Positions 6,813-13,942 of a stretch of DNA of 21,423 nt are shown piece after piece. The position numbers were made by a program, and so were the translations under genes. The notes below the pieces were generated by a model. That model worked only from the letters and a program-made list of their open reading frames with translations. It was not told the DNA's origin and made no database searches. The stretch is from the NCBI GenBank assembly GCA_910586405.1, contig CAJUII010000021.1, positions 1 through 21,423 on the forward strand. Direction: 5' to 3'. Source of the DNA: an uncultured Lachnospiraceae bacterium. Its GTDB lineage: Bacteria; Bacillota; Clostridia; Lachnospirales; Lachnospiraceae. How positions within the stretch are numbered: position 1 is the stretch's first letter; the number at the start of each line of letters is the position of its first letter.

Positions 6813-7406
6813 ATGAATTTATTAAAGAATATCAGAAATTACCAGCCCTATAACGAACAGGAAGCCCGCGATCAGGCGCACATGATCGACTATATGACGC
6901 ATCACTCAGATTATTTGAGCCGAGAAAATCAGACTGCACATTTCTCAGCCTCCATATGGACAGTCAATCCAGTGCGCACCAAGACCTTGATGGTGTACCA
7001 CAACATCTATGATTCGTGGTCGTGGATCGGTGGTCATGCGGACGGCATTGAGGATTTGCGCTCTGTGGCGCTGCGCGAGCTACAAGAAGAAACTGGTGTT
7101 CGTCACGCGGTACTCGTAAGCCCGGACATCTTTAGCCTGGAAATCTTAACGGTTGATGGCCATATCAAGAACGGTCGTTATGTATCCAGCCATCTGCACA
7201 TGAATGTTACCTATCTGGCTGAAGCCGATGAAAATGAGGCGTTGACTGTGAATGAAAATGAAAATCAGGCCGTACAATGCTTCTCCTTTGAGGATGCGCT
7301 GATCATGCCAAAGGAACCATGGTTTGTAGAACACATTTACAGAAAACTGATTGAAAAGTGCACTGACTGCAATTCTTGCAAAAATTGCTGCGCAGACAGG
7401 ACTTAG
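6813..7406 (+). CDS. Nudix hydrolase with cysteine-rich C-terminal tail
   Basis: A 197-residue Nudix hydrolase, which cleaves a nucleoside diphosphate linked to another group using Mg/Mn. The Nudix box is perfect: Gly74, Glu80, then REL..EETGV at 88-96 (GX5EX7REUXEEXGU). The start at 6813 has an AAAAAGGAG site. The protein has an N-terminal helical extension of about 45 residues. The C-terminus is odd: CTDCNSCKNCC (183-193) carries five cysteines with CxxCxxCxxCC spacing, followed by ADRT, which is encoded inside an inverted repeat. The cysteines could bind metal or could be a recent extension into non-coding sequence. It is a single-gene transcript with its own promoter; the substrate is unknown. 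Confidence 0.9.
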   Translation: MNLLKNIRNYQPYNEQEARDQAHMIDYMTHHSDYLSRENQTAHFSASIWTVNPVRTKTLMVYHNIYDSWSWIGGHADGIEDLRSVALRELQEETGVRHAVLVSPDIFSLEILTVDGHIKNGRYVSSHLHMNVTYLAEADENEALTVNENENQAVQCFSFEDALIMPKEPWFVEHIYRKLIEKCTDCNSCKNCCADRT

Positions 7407-7435
7407 CCGGAAATGCTAAGTCCTGTCTGCGCAGC
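7387..7435. terminator. 21-bp inverted repeat holding the stop codons of two convergent genes
   Basis: Perfect 21-bp arms (7387-7407 and 7415-7435, starting GCTGCGCAGACAGG) around a 7-nt loop. The left arm encodes the last residues CADRT and the TAG stop of the Nudix gene. The right arm, read on the minus strand, encodes the same CADRT and TAG of the DUF1905 gene. The structure is very stable and probably acts as a two-way terminator, but neither side has a clear T-tract. Confidence 0.7.
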
Positions 7436-7709
7436 TCTCCACTACCATGTGCACGCTGTCTCCTGCACCTTTGTTCAGCTGTCTTCGTATTTCCTTGAGC
7501 ATCCCAATAATATAGCATACTGACCCGTCTGCATCCTTCACTCCCATATTGACGATGCTTCCATCATACGCGATGCCGTCAAACGTCACATGCACCTTGA
7601 CCCGCCCTTTGCCAAATTCCTCGCGGATATTCCACGGAAACACGACATAGGCACCGCCTTTTTCTGGGATTTCATGTATCACCGTGTCATACTCATACTG
7701 TTTTCCCAT
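7416..7709 (-). CDS. DUF1905 domain protein
   Basis: A 97-residue small beta-rich protein of the DUF1905 family. Matching blocks are KGGAYVVFPWNIREEFGKG (residues 17-35), RVKVHVTFDGIAYDGSI (36-52) and the late GSVCYIIGMLKEIRRQ followed by KGAGDSVHMVV. The function of the family is not established; it is often found alone or fused to a YdeI/OmdA-type C-terminal region, which is absent here. The start at 7709 is chosen for AAGGAGAAG 6 nt upstream; the frame stays open for 52 more codons but that part is unlike the family. The final five residues CADRT come from the inverted repeat shared with the Nudix gene. A possible promoter lies far upstream (TTGAGA-17-TAAACT near 7830-7860), with low certainty. 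Confidence 0.82.
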   Translation of the reverse strand: MGKQYEYDTVIHEIPEKGGAYVVFPWNIREEFGKGRVKVHVTFDGIAYDGSIVNMGVKDADGSVCYIIGMLKEIRRQLNKGAGDSVHMVVESCADRT

Positions 7710-7899
7710 AGCACTTCTCCTTCCATATCGTAAGTCTTTCCATTTCCTGCCAATCCATACGGCGCGCCGATCGCAGTCCATTATTTTCTTAGTTTTTTTC
7801 ATATTTGAACTGCTTCTGTGTGAAATATACAAAAATAGTTTACTTCTCCTCCACTCTTTTCTCAAGTGATATTGAAATTTTCCTTTATTTTTTGTACAC

Positions 7900-7959
7900 T
7901 ATAGTAGACGGCACAAAAGTATATCCGCCCTCTGACTGTAGGCGGATATTTGAAGGGAG
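7900..7959 (+). promoter_or_regulatory. Leader of chemoreceptor gene: -10-like box, 9-bp hairpin and ribosome site
   Basis: TATAGT at 7900-7905 is a possible -10 with no good -35. A perfect 9-bp hairpin, ATATCCGCC (7921-7929) with GGCGGATAT (7941-7949) around an 11-nt loop, sits directly before AAGGGAG (7953-7959) and the ATG at 7969. The hairpin could modulate initiation or stabilise the message. It does not match a c-di-GMP or other riboswitch I recognise. Confidence 0.5.
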
Positions 7960-7968
7960 ATTTTAAAT

Positions 7969-9651
7969 ATGAAGAAAGCAATCAGTCAATCCTTACTTAC
8001 CGCAATCCTGAACGGCATATCGATCTTATCGCTGATCTATCTGGCAGTTTCTCTGTTTTCATACAGGAATGTCAACACGCAGCTTAACAAAGCGTATGAG
8101 GAGCGCTTCAACCTGACCTACAATGCAAACCGCTTTATGAACGCTTCCTCTTACCTGACAGACGAAGTACGGGCATTTGCAGCAACCGGACTTCAGGAAC
8201 ATTTCGACAATTACTGGAATGAGGTAGACAACTTGAAAAACCGGGACAAAGGTGTCGCGGCAATGCAGGAAATCGGCATCACCTCTTTGGAGCAGAAAAT
8301 GATCGATGATATGTATGCACTCTCCAATCAACTTGTTCCACTTGAGGACGAGGCCATGAAAAGTGTGCAGAATGGCAACAATAAAGCGGCGTTCGATTAT
8401 GTATATGGACCTGAGTACAGTTCATCCATCGCTCAGATCAATACCTTAAAGGAACAATTCTTAGCCGATTTGGACAATCGGACAGCAGAGCAGGTCAACA
8501 GCCTGATTGCGAAGACAAACCAAATTCGGATACAGATGATCATCGCACTGTTCATCGTAGGTGTCATGCAATTGTGCAATATGATCCTTGTCCGCTTCAA
8601 GGTATTGCGCCCTGTCATGGCTGTCAAGCGGCAGATGCTTGAGATTTCCCACGGAAATCTCTCGGCAGATTTTAACCTGACCGCTGATACATCCGAAATC
8701 GGAATGCTTGTGGACTCCATCCATGAGACGAAGCGAGAGCTGAAAAAGTATATCAGCGACATCAATACGACGTTGACACAGATGGCTCAGGGCAACATGG
8801 ACCTGTCCATCGGCAACGATTACCGCGGCGAATTTCAGCCAATCCAACGTGCCATGGCACAGATTCTGGACTCCTTTAACAGCGCGCTCTACCAGATCAA
8901 CAAAGCTGCGGAGCAGGTATCCGAAGAATCCAGCAAGATGTCCTCCAACGCACAAAACCTGTCGGACGGCGCCACAGAACAGGCAGCTGCCGTCGAGGAG
9001 CTGTCCGCTAGCATTCTGGAAATTTCAAAGCAGGTCAACAGCACCTCCTCCGATGCAGCGAACGCCAACAATGCTTCGACAGAATCTATGAGACACCTGT
9101 CTGTCTGCAATGAAAAAATGGCGGCTCTGCGCGCAGCCATCGATGAAATTTCCGATTCTTCCCGTCAGATTGGCGGCATAACAAAGGCCATTGAGGATAT
9201 CTCTTTACAGACAAATATTCTCGCACTGAACGCATCCGTGGAAGCTGCGCGCGCTGGCGAGGCAGGAAAAGGATTTGCAGTTGTTGCCGGTGAAGTACAG
9301 AGTCTTGCAAACAAGAGCACAGAGTCCGCAAAGGACATCTCCCTCCTGATAGAAAGTTCGATCAAACAAGTACAAACTGGCGCCTCTCTGTCCGTTGAAA
9401 CCATGAATGCACTGATGGAAGTGATTGCAAGCGGAGAACAGTCGGCAGCGATGATCCAACGGATCGCCTCTTCCGCAATGCAGCAAGCAGAGTCGCTCGA
9501 ACAGGTGACTGTCGGCATGAACCAGATTTCCGACGTCGTTCAGAACAACGCTTCAACCGCGGAGGATACCGCCTCCTCGGCACAGGGACTGCGCCACAAT
9601 GCCGAAGATTTGAAAGAATCTGTACATAGATTCCGTCTGCGGAAAAAATAA
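7969..9651 (+). CDS. Methyl-accepting chemotaxis protein (four-helix-bundle type sensor)
   Basis: A 560-residue transmembrane chemoreceptor. TM1 is at about 10-32, then an all-helical outer domain of about 150 residues without Cache features (4HB/CHASE3-like by pattern), and TM2 at about 188-208. A HAMP region (about 209-262) and a second HAMP-like linker follow. The signalling coiled coil ends at 556, with its conserved tip ISLQTNILALNASVEAARAG and GKGFAVVAGEVQSLA (about 409-446), the contact site for CheA/CheW. There is no C-terminal CheR-binding pentapeptide. The start is supported by AAGGGAG. It converges on the glucosidase gene with only 15 nt between stops. Its leader shares the TTGAAGGGAGA context with the second chemoreceptor gene. 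The ligand is unknown. Confidence 0.93.
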   Translation: MKKAISQSLLTAILNGISILSLIYLAVSLFSYRNVNTQLNKAYEERFNLTYNANRFMNASSYLTDEVRAFAATGLQEHFDNYWNEVDNLKNRDKGVAAMQEIGITSLEQKMIDDMYALSNQLVPLEDEAMKSVQNGNNKAAFDYVYGPEYSSSIAQINTLKEQFLADLDNRTAEQVNSLIAKTNQIRIQMIIALFIVGVMQLCNMILVRFKVLRPVMAVKRQMLEISHGNLSADFNLTADTSEIGMLVDSIHETKRELKKYISDINTTLTQMAQGNMDLSIGNDYRGEFQPIQRAMAQILDSFNSALYQINKAAEQVSEESSKMSSNAQNLSDGATEQAAAVEELSASILEISKQVNSTSSDAANANNASTESMRHLSVCNEKMAALRAAIDEISDSSRQIGGITKAIEDISLQTNILALNASVEAARAGEAGKGFAVVAGEVQSLANKSTESAKDISLLIESSIKQVQTGASLSVETMNALMEVIASGEQSAAMIQRIASSAMQQAESLEQVTVGMNQISDVVQNNASTAEDTASSAQGLRHNAEDLKESVHRFRLRKK

Positions 9652-9666
9652 AATATACAAGTAACG

Positions 9667-11316
9667 CTATCCTTTGAGATACATTCTTGCCTCATAAGGG
9701 CGCAGATTCGCTAATTGATCTGCGTCCTTATAATTGCTTACCACTAGCCGCATGGACGCTTCAGGCTGTTGCAGCGCACAGGGCACCGTCCTGCCGTAAA
9801 AATTGCAGACCACCAAAAGCTGTTGGGACGCATTCGTTCTCGTGTAGGCAAACAAATTCTCATCCTCAGCTAACAGCAGTTCAAACACGCCATCTGTAAA
9901 CACAGCATTCTGCTTGCGCAGATGAATCAGTTTCTTATAGCAGCTATAAATAGAATCTTCGTCCGCAGTCTGCGCTGCCGCATTGATTTCTGTGTAGTTT
10001 GGATTGACCTTCAGCCACGGTTCCCCGTCTGAAAATCCTGCATTTCTGCCGTCGTTCCACTGCATTGGCGTCCGAGCATTGTCGCGGCTTTTTGCATAGA
10101 TAGAGCGCATGATGTCGCTCTTTGTATATCCTTTTTCGAGTCGTTCCTGATATAAATTCAAGGTTTCAATGTCTCGGTAATCCTCCATGTCATACTGTAC
10201 ATTGGTCATCCCAAGTTCCTCACCCTGATAAACATACGGCGTTCCCTGCAATCCATGAAGCAGGATTGCCAGCATTTTGGCTGATTCGACGCGGTATTCC
10301 CTGTCATTTCCCCAGCGGGAGACGATGCGCGGCAAATCATGGTTATTCCAAAACAGGCTGTTCCATCCCTCTCCACAAAGCTGTGTCTGCCAGCGCGCAA
10401 ACACCTCTTTGAGCTTCATAAACGGCAGCGGCGCCAAATCCCATTTTTCTTTTCCCGCAATCTGATCTAAACAGATATGTTCAAACTGGAATACCATGGA
10501 TAACTCACTGTTGTCGGGATTGCTGTATAGTTTTGCAAGCGCTGTCGTTGCGCCCCACGCCTCGCCGACCGTGACCAGATCCGCTTTCTGAAAGGTCTCC
10601 CTGCTCAATTCCCGCAGATATTCGTGCAGTCTCGGTCCGTTGTTGGTAATCTCCCGGTCAGGCTCCTTCGCAATCTGGTCTATCACATCCAGGCGGAAAC
10701 CGCCCACGCCCTTTTCTATCCACCAGTTGATCATATCATAGATTTCCTTGCGCAGCTCTGGGTTCTCCCAGTTCAAATCAGGCTGCTTTACAGAAAACTG
10801 GTGAAAATAGTACTGCTGCACTTCGGGAACCCACTCCCACGCGGACCCGCCAAACGCAGCCCGCATCCCGTTAGGCAGCTCTCCTTCCTTGCCGTCGCGC
10901 CAGACATAGTAGTTGTGATACGGATTCTCCTTACTTTTCTTTGCCTCCTGAAACCAAAAATGTTCGTCCGAGGAATGATTCAGCACCAAGTCTAATATAA
11001 TGCGAATCTGGTGCTTTCCCGCCTCCTGTATCAGCTTTTCCATATCCGCCAGCGAGCCAAACATCGGGTCAATATCCTGATAGTCAGAAATGTCATATCC
11101 ATTGTCGTCCTGCGGCGATTTGCACACCGGAGAGAGCCAGATTGCATCAATCCCCAAATCCTCCAGATAATCGAGTTTTGAGATAATCCCTTGCAAATCC
11201 CCGATGCCGTCCCCGTTGCTGTCCGCAAAGCTTCGGGGATAAATCTGGTAGATAACCGCTCGTTTCCACCATTTTTCATTGTCTGTTGGATGAATATCCG
11301 TTGTTTTTGTGTCCAT
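9667..11316 (-). CDS. GH13 alpha-1,6-glucosidase (oligo-1,6-glucosidase / glucan 1,6-alpha-glucosidase)
   Basis: A 549-residue cytoplasmic glycoside hydrolase of the GH13_31 type, full length. It splits alpha-1,6 links in isomaltose, panose and short isomalto-oligosaccharides. Visible blocks are the N-terminal YQIYPRSFADSNGDGIGDL (the DSNGDGIGD calcium loop, 32-40), LDLVLNHSS (108-116), the nucleophile Asp210 in GFRLDVID, acid/base Glu252 in VGEAW, and the transition-state Asp327 in NNHD. Val211 directly after the nucleophile is the residue associated with alpha-1,6 rather than alpha-1,4 specificity in this subfamily. There is no signal peptide. The ribosome site is weak (AAAGG, 10 nt). Its promoter (11356-11384) has an operator-like dyad just upstream. 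It stands alone, with no transporter or regulator gene beside it. Confidence 0.92.
   Translation of the reverse strand: MDTKTTDIHPTDNEKWWKRAVIYQIYPRSFADSNGDGIGDLQGIISKLDYLEDLGIDAIWLSPVCKSPQDDNGYDISDYQDIDPMFGSLADMEKLIQEAGKHQIRIILDLVLNHSSDEHFWFQEAKKSKENPYHNYYVWRDGKEGELPNGMRAAFGGSAWEWVPEVQQYYFHQFSVKQPDLNWENPELRKEIYDMINWWIEKGVGGFRLDVIDQIAKEPDREITNNGPRLHEYLRELSRETFQKADLVTVGEAWGATTALAKLYSNPDNSELSMVFQFEHICLDQIAGKEKWDLAPLPFMKLKEVFARWQTQLCGEGWNSLFWNNHDLPRIVSRWGNDREYRVESAKMLAILLHGLQGTPYVYQGEELGMTNVQYDMEDYRDIETLNLYQERLEKGYTKSDIMRSIYAKSRDNARTPMQWNDGRNAGFSDGEPWLKVNPNYTEINAAAQTADEDSIYSCYKKLIHLRKQNAVFTDGVFELLLAEDENLFAYTRTNASQQLLVVCNFYGRTVPCALQQPEASMRLVVSNYKDADQLANLRPYEARMYLKG
9696..9729 (+). terminator. Hairpin inside the glucosidase 3' end, possible terminator for the chemoreceptor gene
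   Basis: Arms AAGGGCGCAGAT (9696-9707) and ATCTGCGTCCTT (9718-9729) around a 10-nt loop form a 12-bp stem. Its only non-Watson-Crick pair is G-U on the plus-strand RNA (an A-C mismatch on the other strand), so it favours the chemoreceptor transcript. It lies 45 nt past that stop, within coding sequence of the opposite gene. There is no real T-tract. Confidence 0.4.
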
Positions 11317-11355
11317 TTTTTCACTGCCTTTCTATTCAGATTTATATGTAATTTT

Positions 11356-11384
11356 ATCATAATGGATATCTGTATGAACTGCAA
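11356..11384 (-). promoter_or_regulatory. Promoter of the glucosidase gene
   Basis: TTGCAG (11379-11384), a 17-nt spacer and TATGAT (11356-11361) on the minus strand, about 40 nt before the start codon. Confidence 0.65.
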
Positions 11385-11387
11385 GTA

Positions 11388-11402
11388 TGAAAACGTTTTT
11401 CA
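11388..11402. promoter_or_regulatory. LacI/CcpA-like operator upstream of the glucosidase promoter
   Basis: TGAAAACGTTTTTCA, an almost perfect dyad centred on CG, 4 nt upstream of the -35. The CG-centred AAAACGTTTT form is typical of LacI-family sites. It deviates from a full catabolite (cre) box by one inserted base in one arm, so a sugar-specific LacI/GalR regulator is as likely as CcpA. Confidence 0.45.
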
Positions 11403-11495
11403 GCCTGTTTTTAAGGTATTAAGACTAATTTATTGGTGGTATTACACAAAAATTAGGTATTAATCATTAAAAATTATACAAAATGCACATTTTCC

Positions 11496-11524
11496 TTTAC
11501 CATAGAAGACGATAGTGCTATAAT
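11496..11524 (+). promoter_or_regulatory. Extended -10 promoter of the second chemoreceptor gene
   Basis: TTTACC (11496-11501), a 17-nt spacer and TATAAT (11519-11524) preceded by TGC, making an extended -10. It lies about 66 nt before the start codon. It is not a SigD/sigma-28 type promoter. Confidence 0.65.
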
Positions 11525-11590
11525 AACGTTTAGATGGTTATATTACTATAATACATATACGATACCATCGTTTTGAAGGGAGAGATACAA

Positions 11591-13369
11591 ATGAAAAATC
11601 TGAGTGTGAAACTAAAAATGACACTGATCGGCATGATGGTTGTTGCCTTTATGCTATTTAGCATACTGTTCTCTGTAAGAAGTATGCGGGCAATTGACGA
11701 GCGTATCTTACAGGAGGAGGAGGCCAATATTCGGGCGGATTACGACGACTGTATCCAGCAGCAAGTCGCACAAGTGATCTCTCTGTTAGAATCCTATCAG
11801 GCAGAAATCGATGCGGGAATCTACACCAGAGAGGAAGGTATGAAACAAGCCGCAGACAAGGTTCGGGCACTGCGCTATGGCATCGATGGTTACTTCTGGG
11901 TTGACCTGTCTGACGGTACCAATGTCGTTTTGCTTGGAAATGACATTGAGGGCACAAACCGGCTGGACACCGAAGACGTAACCGGCTTTAAAATGGTAAA
12001 AGACTTCATCGAGGGCGCCGTTTCGCAGGGAAGCTACTACTGCGATTACCAGTACCCAAAAGAGGGCGGCACCGAGCCAATGCCAAAGCGTGCATACACG
12101 GAATATTTCGAACCGTTTGACTGGATTGTCGGCACCGGAAATTACATTGACAATATTGATGCGCAGATCGCTGCGTCCAAAGAGACAGCACACACCTTTA
12201 CCAATCAGAAAATACAGACATTTATCACCGTGTGCATCGTATTTGCAATCATTATTATTTTATGCCTTGTGATAACCATCCTCAACATCACAATACCATT
12301 ACATCAAGTCGGCGAGGTCCTACATGTCATGTCAGGGGGAGATTTCTCGGTAAAAATTGATGAGCGGACGCTAAAGCGCCGGGATGACTTTGGCAGGCTT
12401 TCAAATATTCTCGAAAAGATGCGTGTCAATATCGGCGGATTGATTCACGATGTCAAGGATGAGACAACGCTGACCACGGAGAGCGTCAACGGCATTTCGG
12501 AAAACATGATTCACCTCAACACCAAAGTGGAGGATGTCTCCTCGACCACCACACAGCTCTCGGCATCCATGGATGTGACTGCCGCCACTGCCGGAAGCAT
12601 CAATGAAATGACAAAAGAAATTGAGTACGCAGCAAGAAATATTGCGGAGCGTGCACAGGAGGGCGCCGGACGCGCCGAGATCATCCACAAGAAAGCGGTC
12701 GGTGCAAAGAGCTCAGCAGGCGAGAGCAAAAACAGTCTCATGCAGCAGAAAAAGGCGATTGAGGTGAGTTTACAGGACGCACTCACAAAAGTGAAAGTCG
12801 TCTCCGAGATCTCAACGCTCGCGGAGTCCATTATGGAAATTACTTCACAGACCAATCTGCTGTCGCTCAATGCCAGCATCGAGGCTGCCAGAGCCGGCGA
12901 AGCGGGAAAAGGCTTTGCGGTTGTCGCTGACGAAATCCGTAAGCTCGCAGAGCAGTCACAGAACAGTACGGAAAATATCCAGAAGGTGACTGAACAGGTT
13001 AATAATTCTGTTGGCACGCTCGCAGCTGATGCAGAACAGCTCTTAACCTTTATCGACACACAAGTGATGGACAGCATCGGCATGTTTGAGACGATTGCGA
13101 ATGACTACAACGAGGACGCCGGCGAGATTGATTCACTCGTCACGGATTTTAGCGCCATCTCCGAAGAGCTTCTCGCCTCCATCAACAACATCACGGACTC
13201 CCTGAACGGAATTGCGCAGGCGGCACAGGAAAGCGCACAGGGAACTGCCAACATTGCGGACCGAGTGATGGAGGTTGTGCAGATTACAGATTCCGTCAAC
13301 ACCTCTTTGCAGGACGCAAACGGGATTGTGGGCAGGCTCAATGACGCGACAGGAAAATTCCAGTTATAA
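11591..13369 (+). CDS. Methyl-accepting chemotaxis protein with single-Cache sensor domain
   Basis: A 592-residue chemoreceptor. TM1 is at about 9-29. The outer domain (about 35-195) has the sCache_2 hallmarks: a long first helix, YGIDGYFWVDLSDGTNV, and the closing FDWIVGTGNYIDNID. TM2 is at about 207-230, then HAMP (about 231-285) and a signalling domain. The signalling tip is TSQTNLLSLNASIEAARAG and GKGFAVVADEIRKLAEQS (about 419-457). Single-Cache domains of this sort commonly bind small organic acids or similar metabolites. The start at 11591 is chosen because AAGGGAG lies 8-9 nt before it; the frame also extends to a TTG at 11573 that overlaps this site. It is divergent from the glucosidase gene and followed by hairpins at 13389-13431 and 13472-13520. 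There is no CheR-binding pentapeptide. Confidence 0.93.
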   Translation: MKNLSVKLKMTLIGMMVVAFMLFSILFSVRSMRAIDERILQEEEANIRADYDDCIQQQVAQVISLLESYQAEIDAGIYTREEGMKQAADKVRALRYGIDGYFWVDLSDGTNVVLLGNDIEGTNRLDTEDVTGFKMVKDFIEGAVSQGSYYCDYQYPKEGGTEPMPKRAYTEYFEPFDWIVGTGNYIDNIDAQIAASKETAHTFTNQKIQTFITVCIVFAIIIILCLVITILNITIPLHQVGEVLHVMSGGDFSVKIDERTLKRRDDFGRLSNILEKMRVNIGGLIHDVKDETTLTTESVNGISENMIHLNTKVEDVSSTTTQLSASMDVTAATAGSINEMTKEIEYAARNIAERAQEGAGRAEIIHKKAVGAKSSAGESKNSLMQQKKAIEVSLQDALTKVKVVSEISTLAESIMEITSQTNLLSLNASIEAARAGEAGKGFAVVADEIRKLAEQSQNSTENIQKVTEQVNNSVGTLAADAEQLLTFIDTQVMDSIGMFETIANDYNEDAGEIDSLVTDFSAISEELLASINNITDSLNGIAQAAQESAQGTANIADRVMEVVQITDSVNTSLQDANGIVGRLNDATGKFQL

Positions 13370-13388
13370 TGATCGCCAACGATTATTG

Positions 13389-13431
13389 ACTTTCCTCCTT
13401 GCACTTGCCAGAATAAAAGCACAAGGAAAGT
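13389..13431 (+). terminator. Weak hairpin after the second chemoreceptor gene
   Basis: ACTTTCCT (13389-13396) pairs with AGGAAAGT (13424-13431), and the following TTTATTG is a poor T-tract. The long loop contains a further CCTTG/CAAGG alternative pairing. It is a possible first terminator. Confidence 0.35.
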
Positions 13432-13471
13432 TTATTGCCTTTTAAATACTGTGGCAGTTTCCATTCACAAC

Positions 13472-13520
13472 AAAGACTGTTCCGCGGAGAACTCAAATCT
13501 CCTCCACGGAACAGTCTTTT
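13472..13520. terminator. Bidirectional terminator between the chemoreceptor gene and the NTPase pseudogene
   Basis: 13-bp perfect arms AAAGACTGTTCCG (13472-13484) and CGGAACAGTCTTT (13507-13519), with a further GGAG/CTCC pairing inside, followed by TTTTGATTT on the plus strand. The stop codon of the minus-strand pseudogene (13493-13495) lies in the loop, so the stem also encodes its last residues. Confidence 0.75.
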
Positions 13521-13920
13521 GATTTCAAGACGGTGCTGTTCTCCTTGAACAGTTCTTTGAGAAGCCGTCGCTCTAATGCTCTTCGATGCGCAAGGTGTGC
13601 CAGCAGACCTTCCAAACCGGTCAGCTGGTGCGCCTTTCCATAAGGAGCGTTCTCAACATAAAATCTGCGTGTAACAGATGATTTTATGGCTGCCCTCCGT
13701 GATGGTTTTCTCTCGAAGCTGCGCTTCGATCACAGGATAGCGTGCCAATATATTGTCATACTGCCCACTTGTGACATACACACACCATGCCAGCTCGACA
13801 GGCGAGTAGACTCCCTCGCGGAAAACCTGATAGTCTTGAAACTTGTCTGACAATTTCTGTACAAATGTTGATTTGCCTGCACCTTGCAGACCTTCGATAA
13901 AATAGTTTGTTTTTTTTCAT
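13493..13920 (-). pseudogene. P-loop NTPase (nucleoside/antibiotic-kinase-like), frameshifted and internally deleted
   Basis: Three consecutive pieces of one protein in different frames. The ATG at 13920 follows a good AAAAGGTGAT ribosome site, but its frame (MKKNKLFYRRSARC) is wrong. Dropping one A from the run of eight A after the ATG gives MKKTNYFIEGLQGAGKSTF with a Walker A motif. That frame then continues through QVFREGVYSPVELAWCVYVT to HKIICYTQI and stops at 13653. The third piece, in another frame, reads FYVENAPYGKAHQLTGLEG and GLLAHLAHRRALERRLLKEL to the stop at 13493. It resembles the C-terminus of the same clostridial ATP-binding protein group, whose full members are longer by more than 100 residues. 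So one +1 frameshift and one out-of-frame internal deletion are inferred. The family's substrate is unknown to me. Confidence 0.65.
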
Positions 13921-13942
13921 GAATATCACCTTTTTGTACAAT

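Noticed and set aside
7709..7865. 52-codon N-terminal extension of the DUF1905 protein
   Set aside because: Basic and low-similarity sequence, while AAGGAGAAG directly before the ATG at 7709 and the family length support the shorter protein.
7881..7911. Shared TTTTCCTTTA and ATAG-AGACG strings in both chemoreceptor leaders, possible sigma-28 promoter
   Set aside because: Neither leader has the TAAA-15-GCCGATAA form; in the second the strings fall inside a good extended -10 promoter with SigA spacing, and short AT-rich matches are expected by chance.
11388..11402. A strict catabolite-repression (cre) box
   Set aside because: One arm has an extra base relative to the consensus, so it is listed only as a LacI/CcpA-like dyad.
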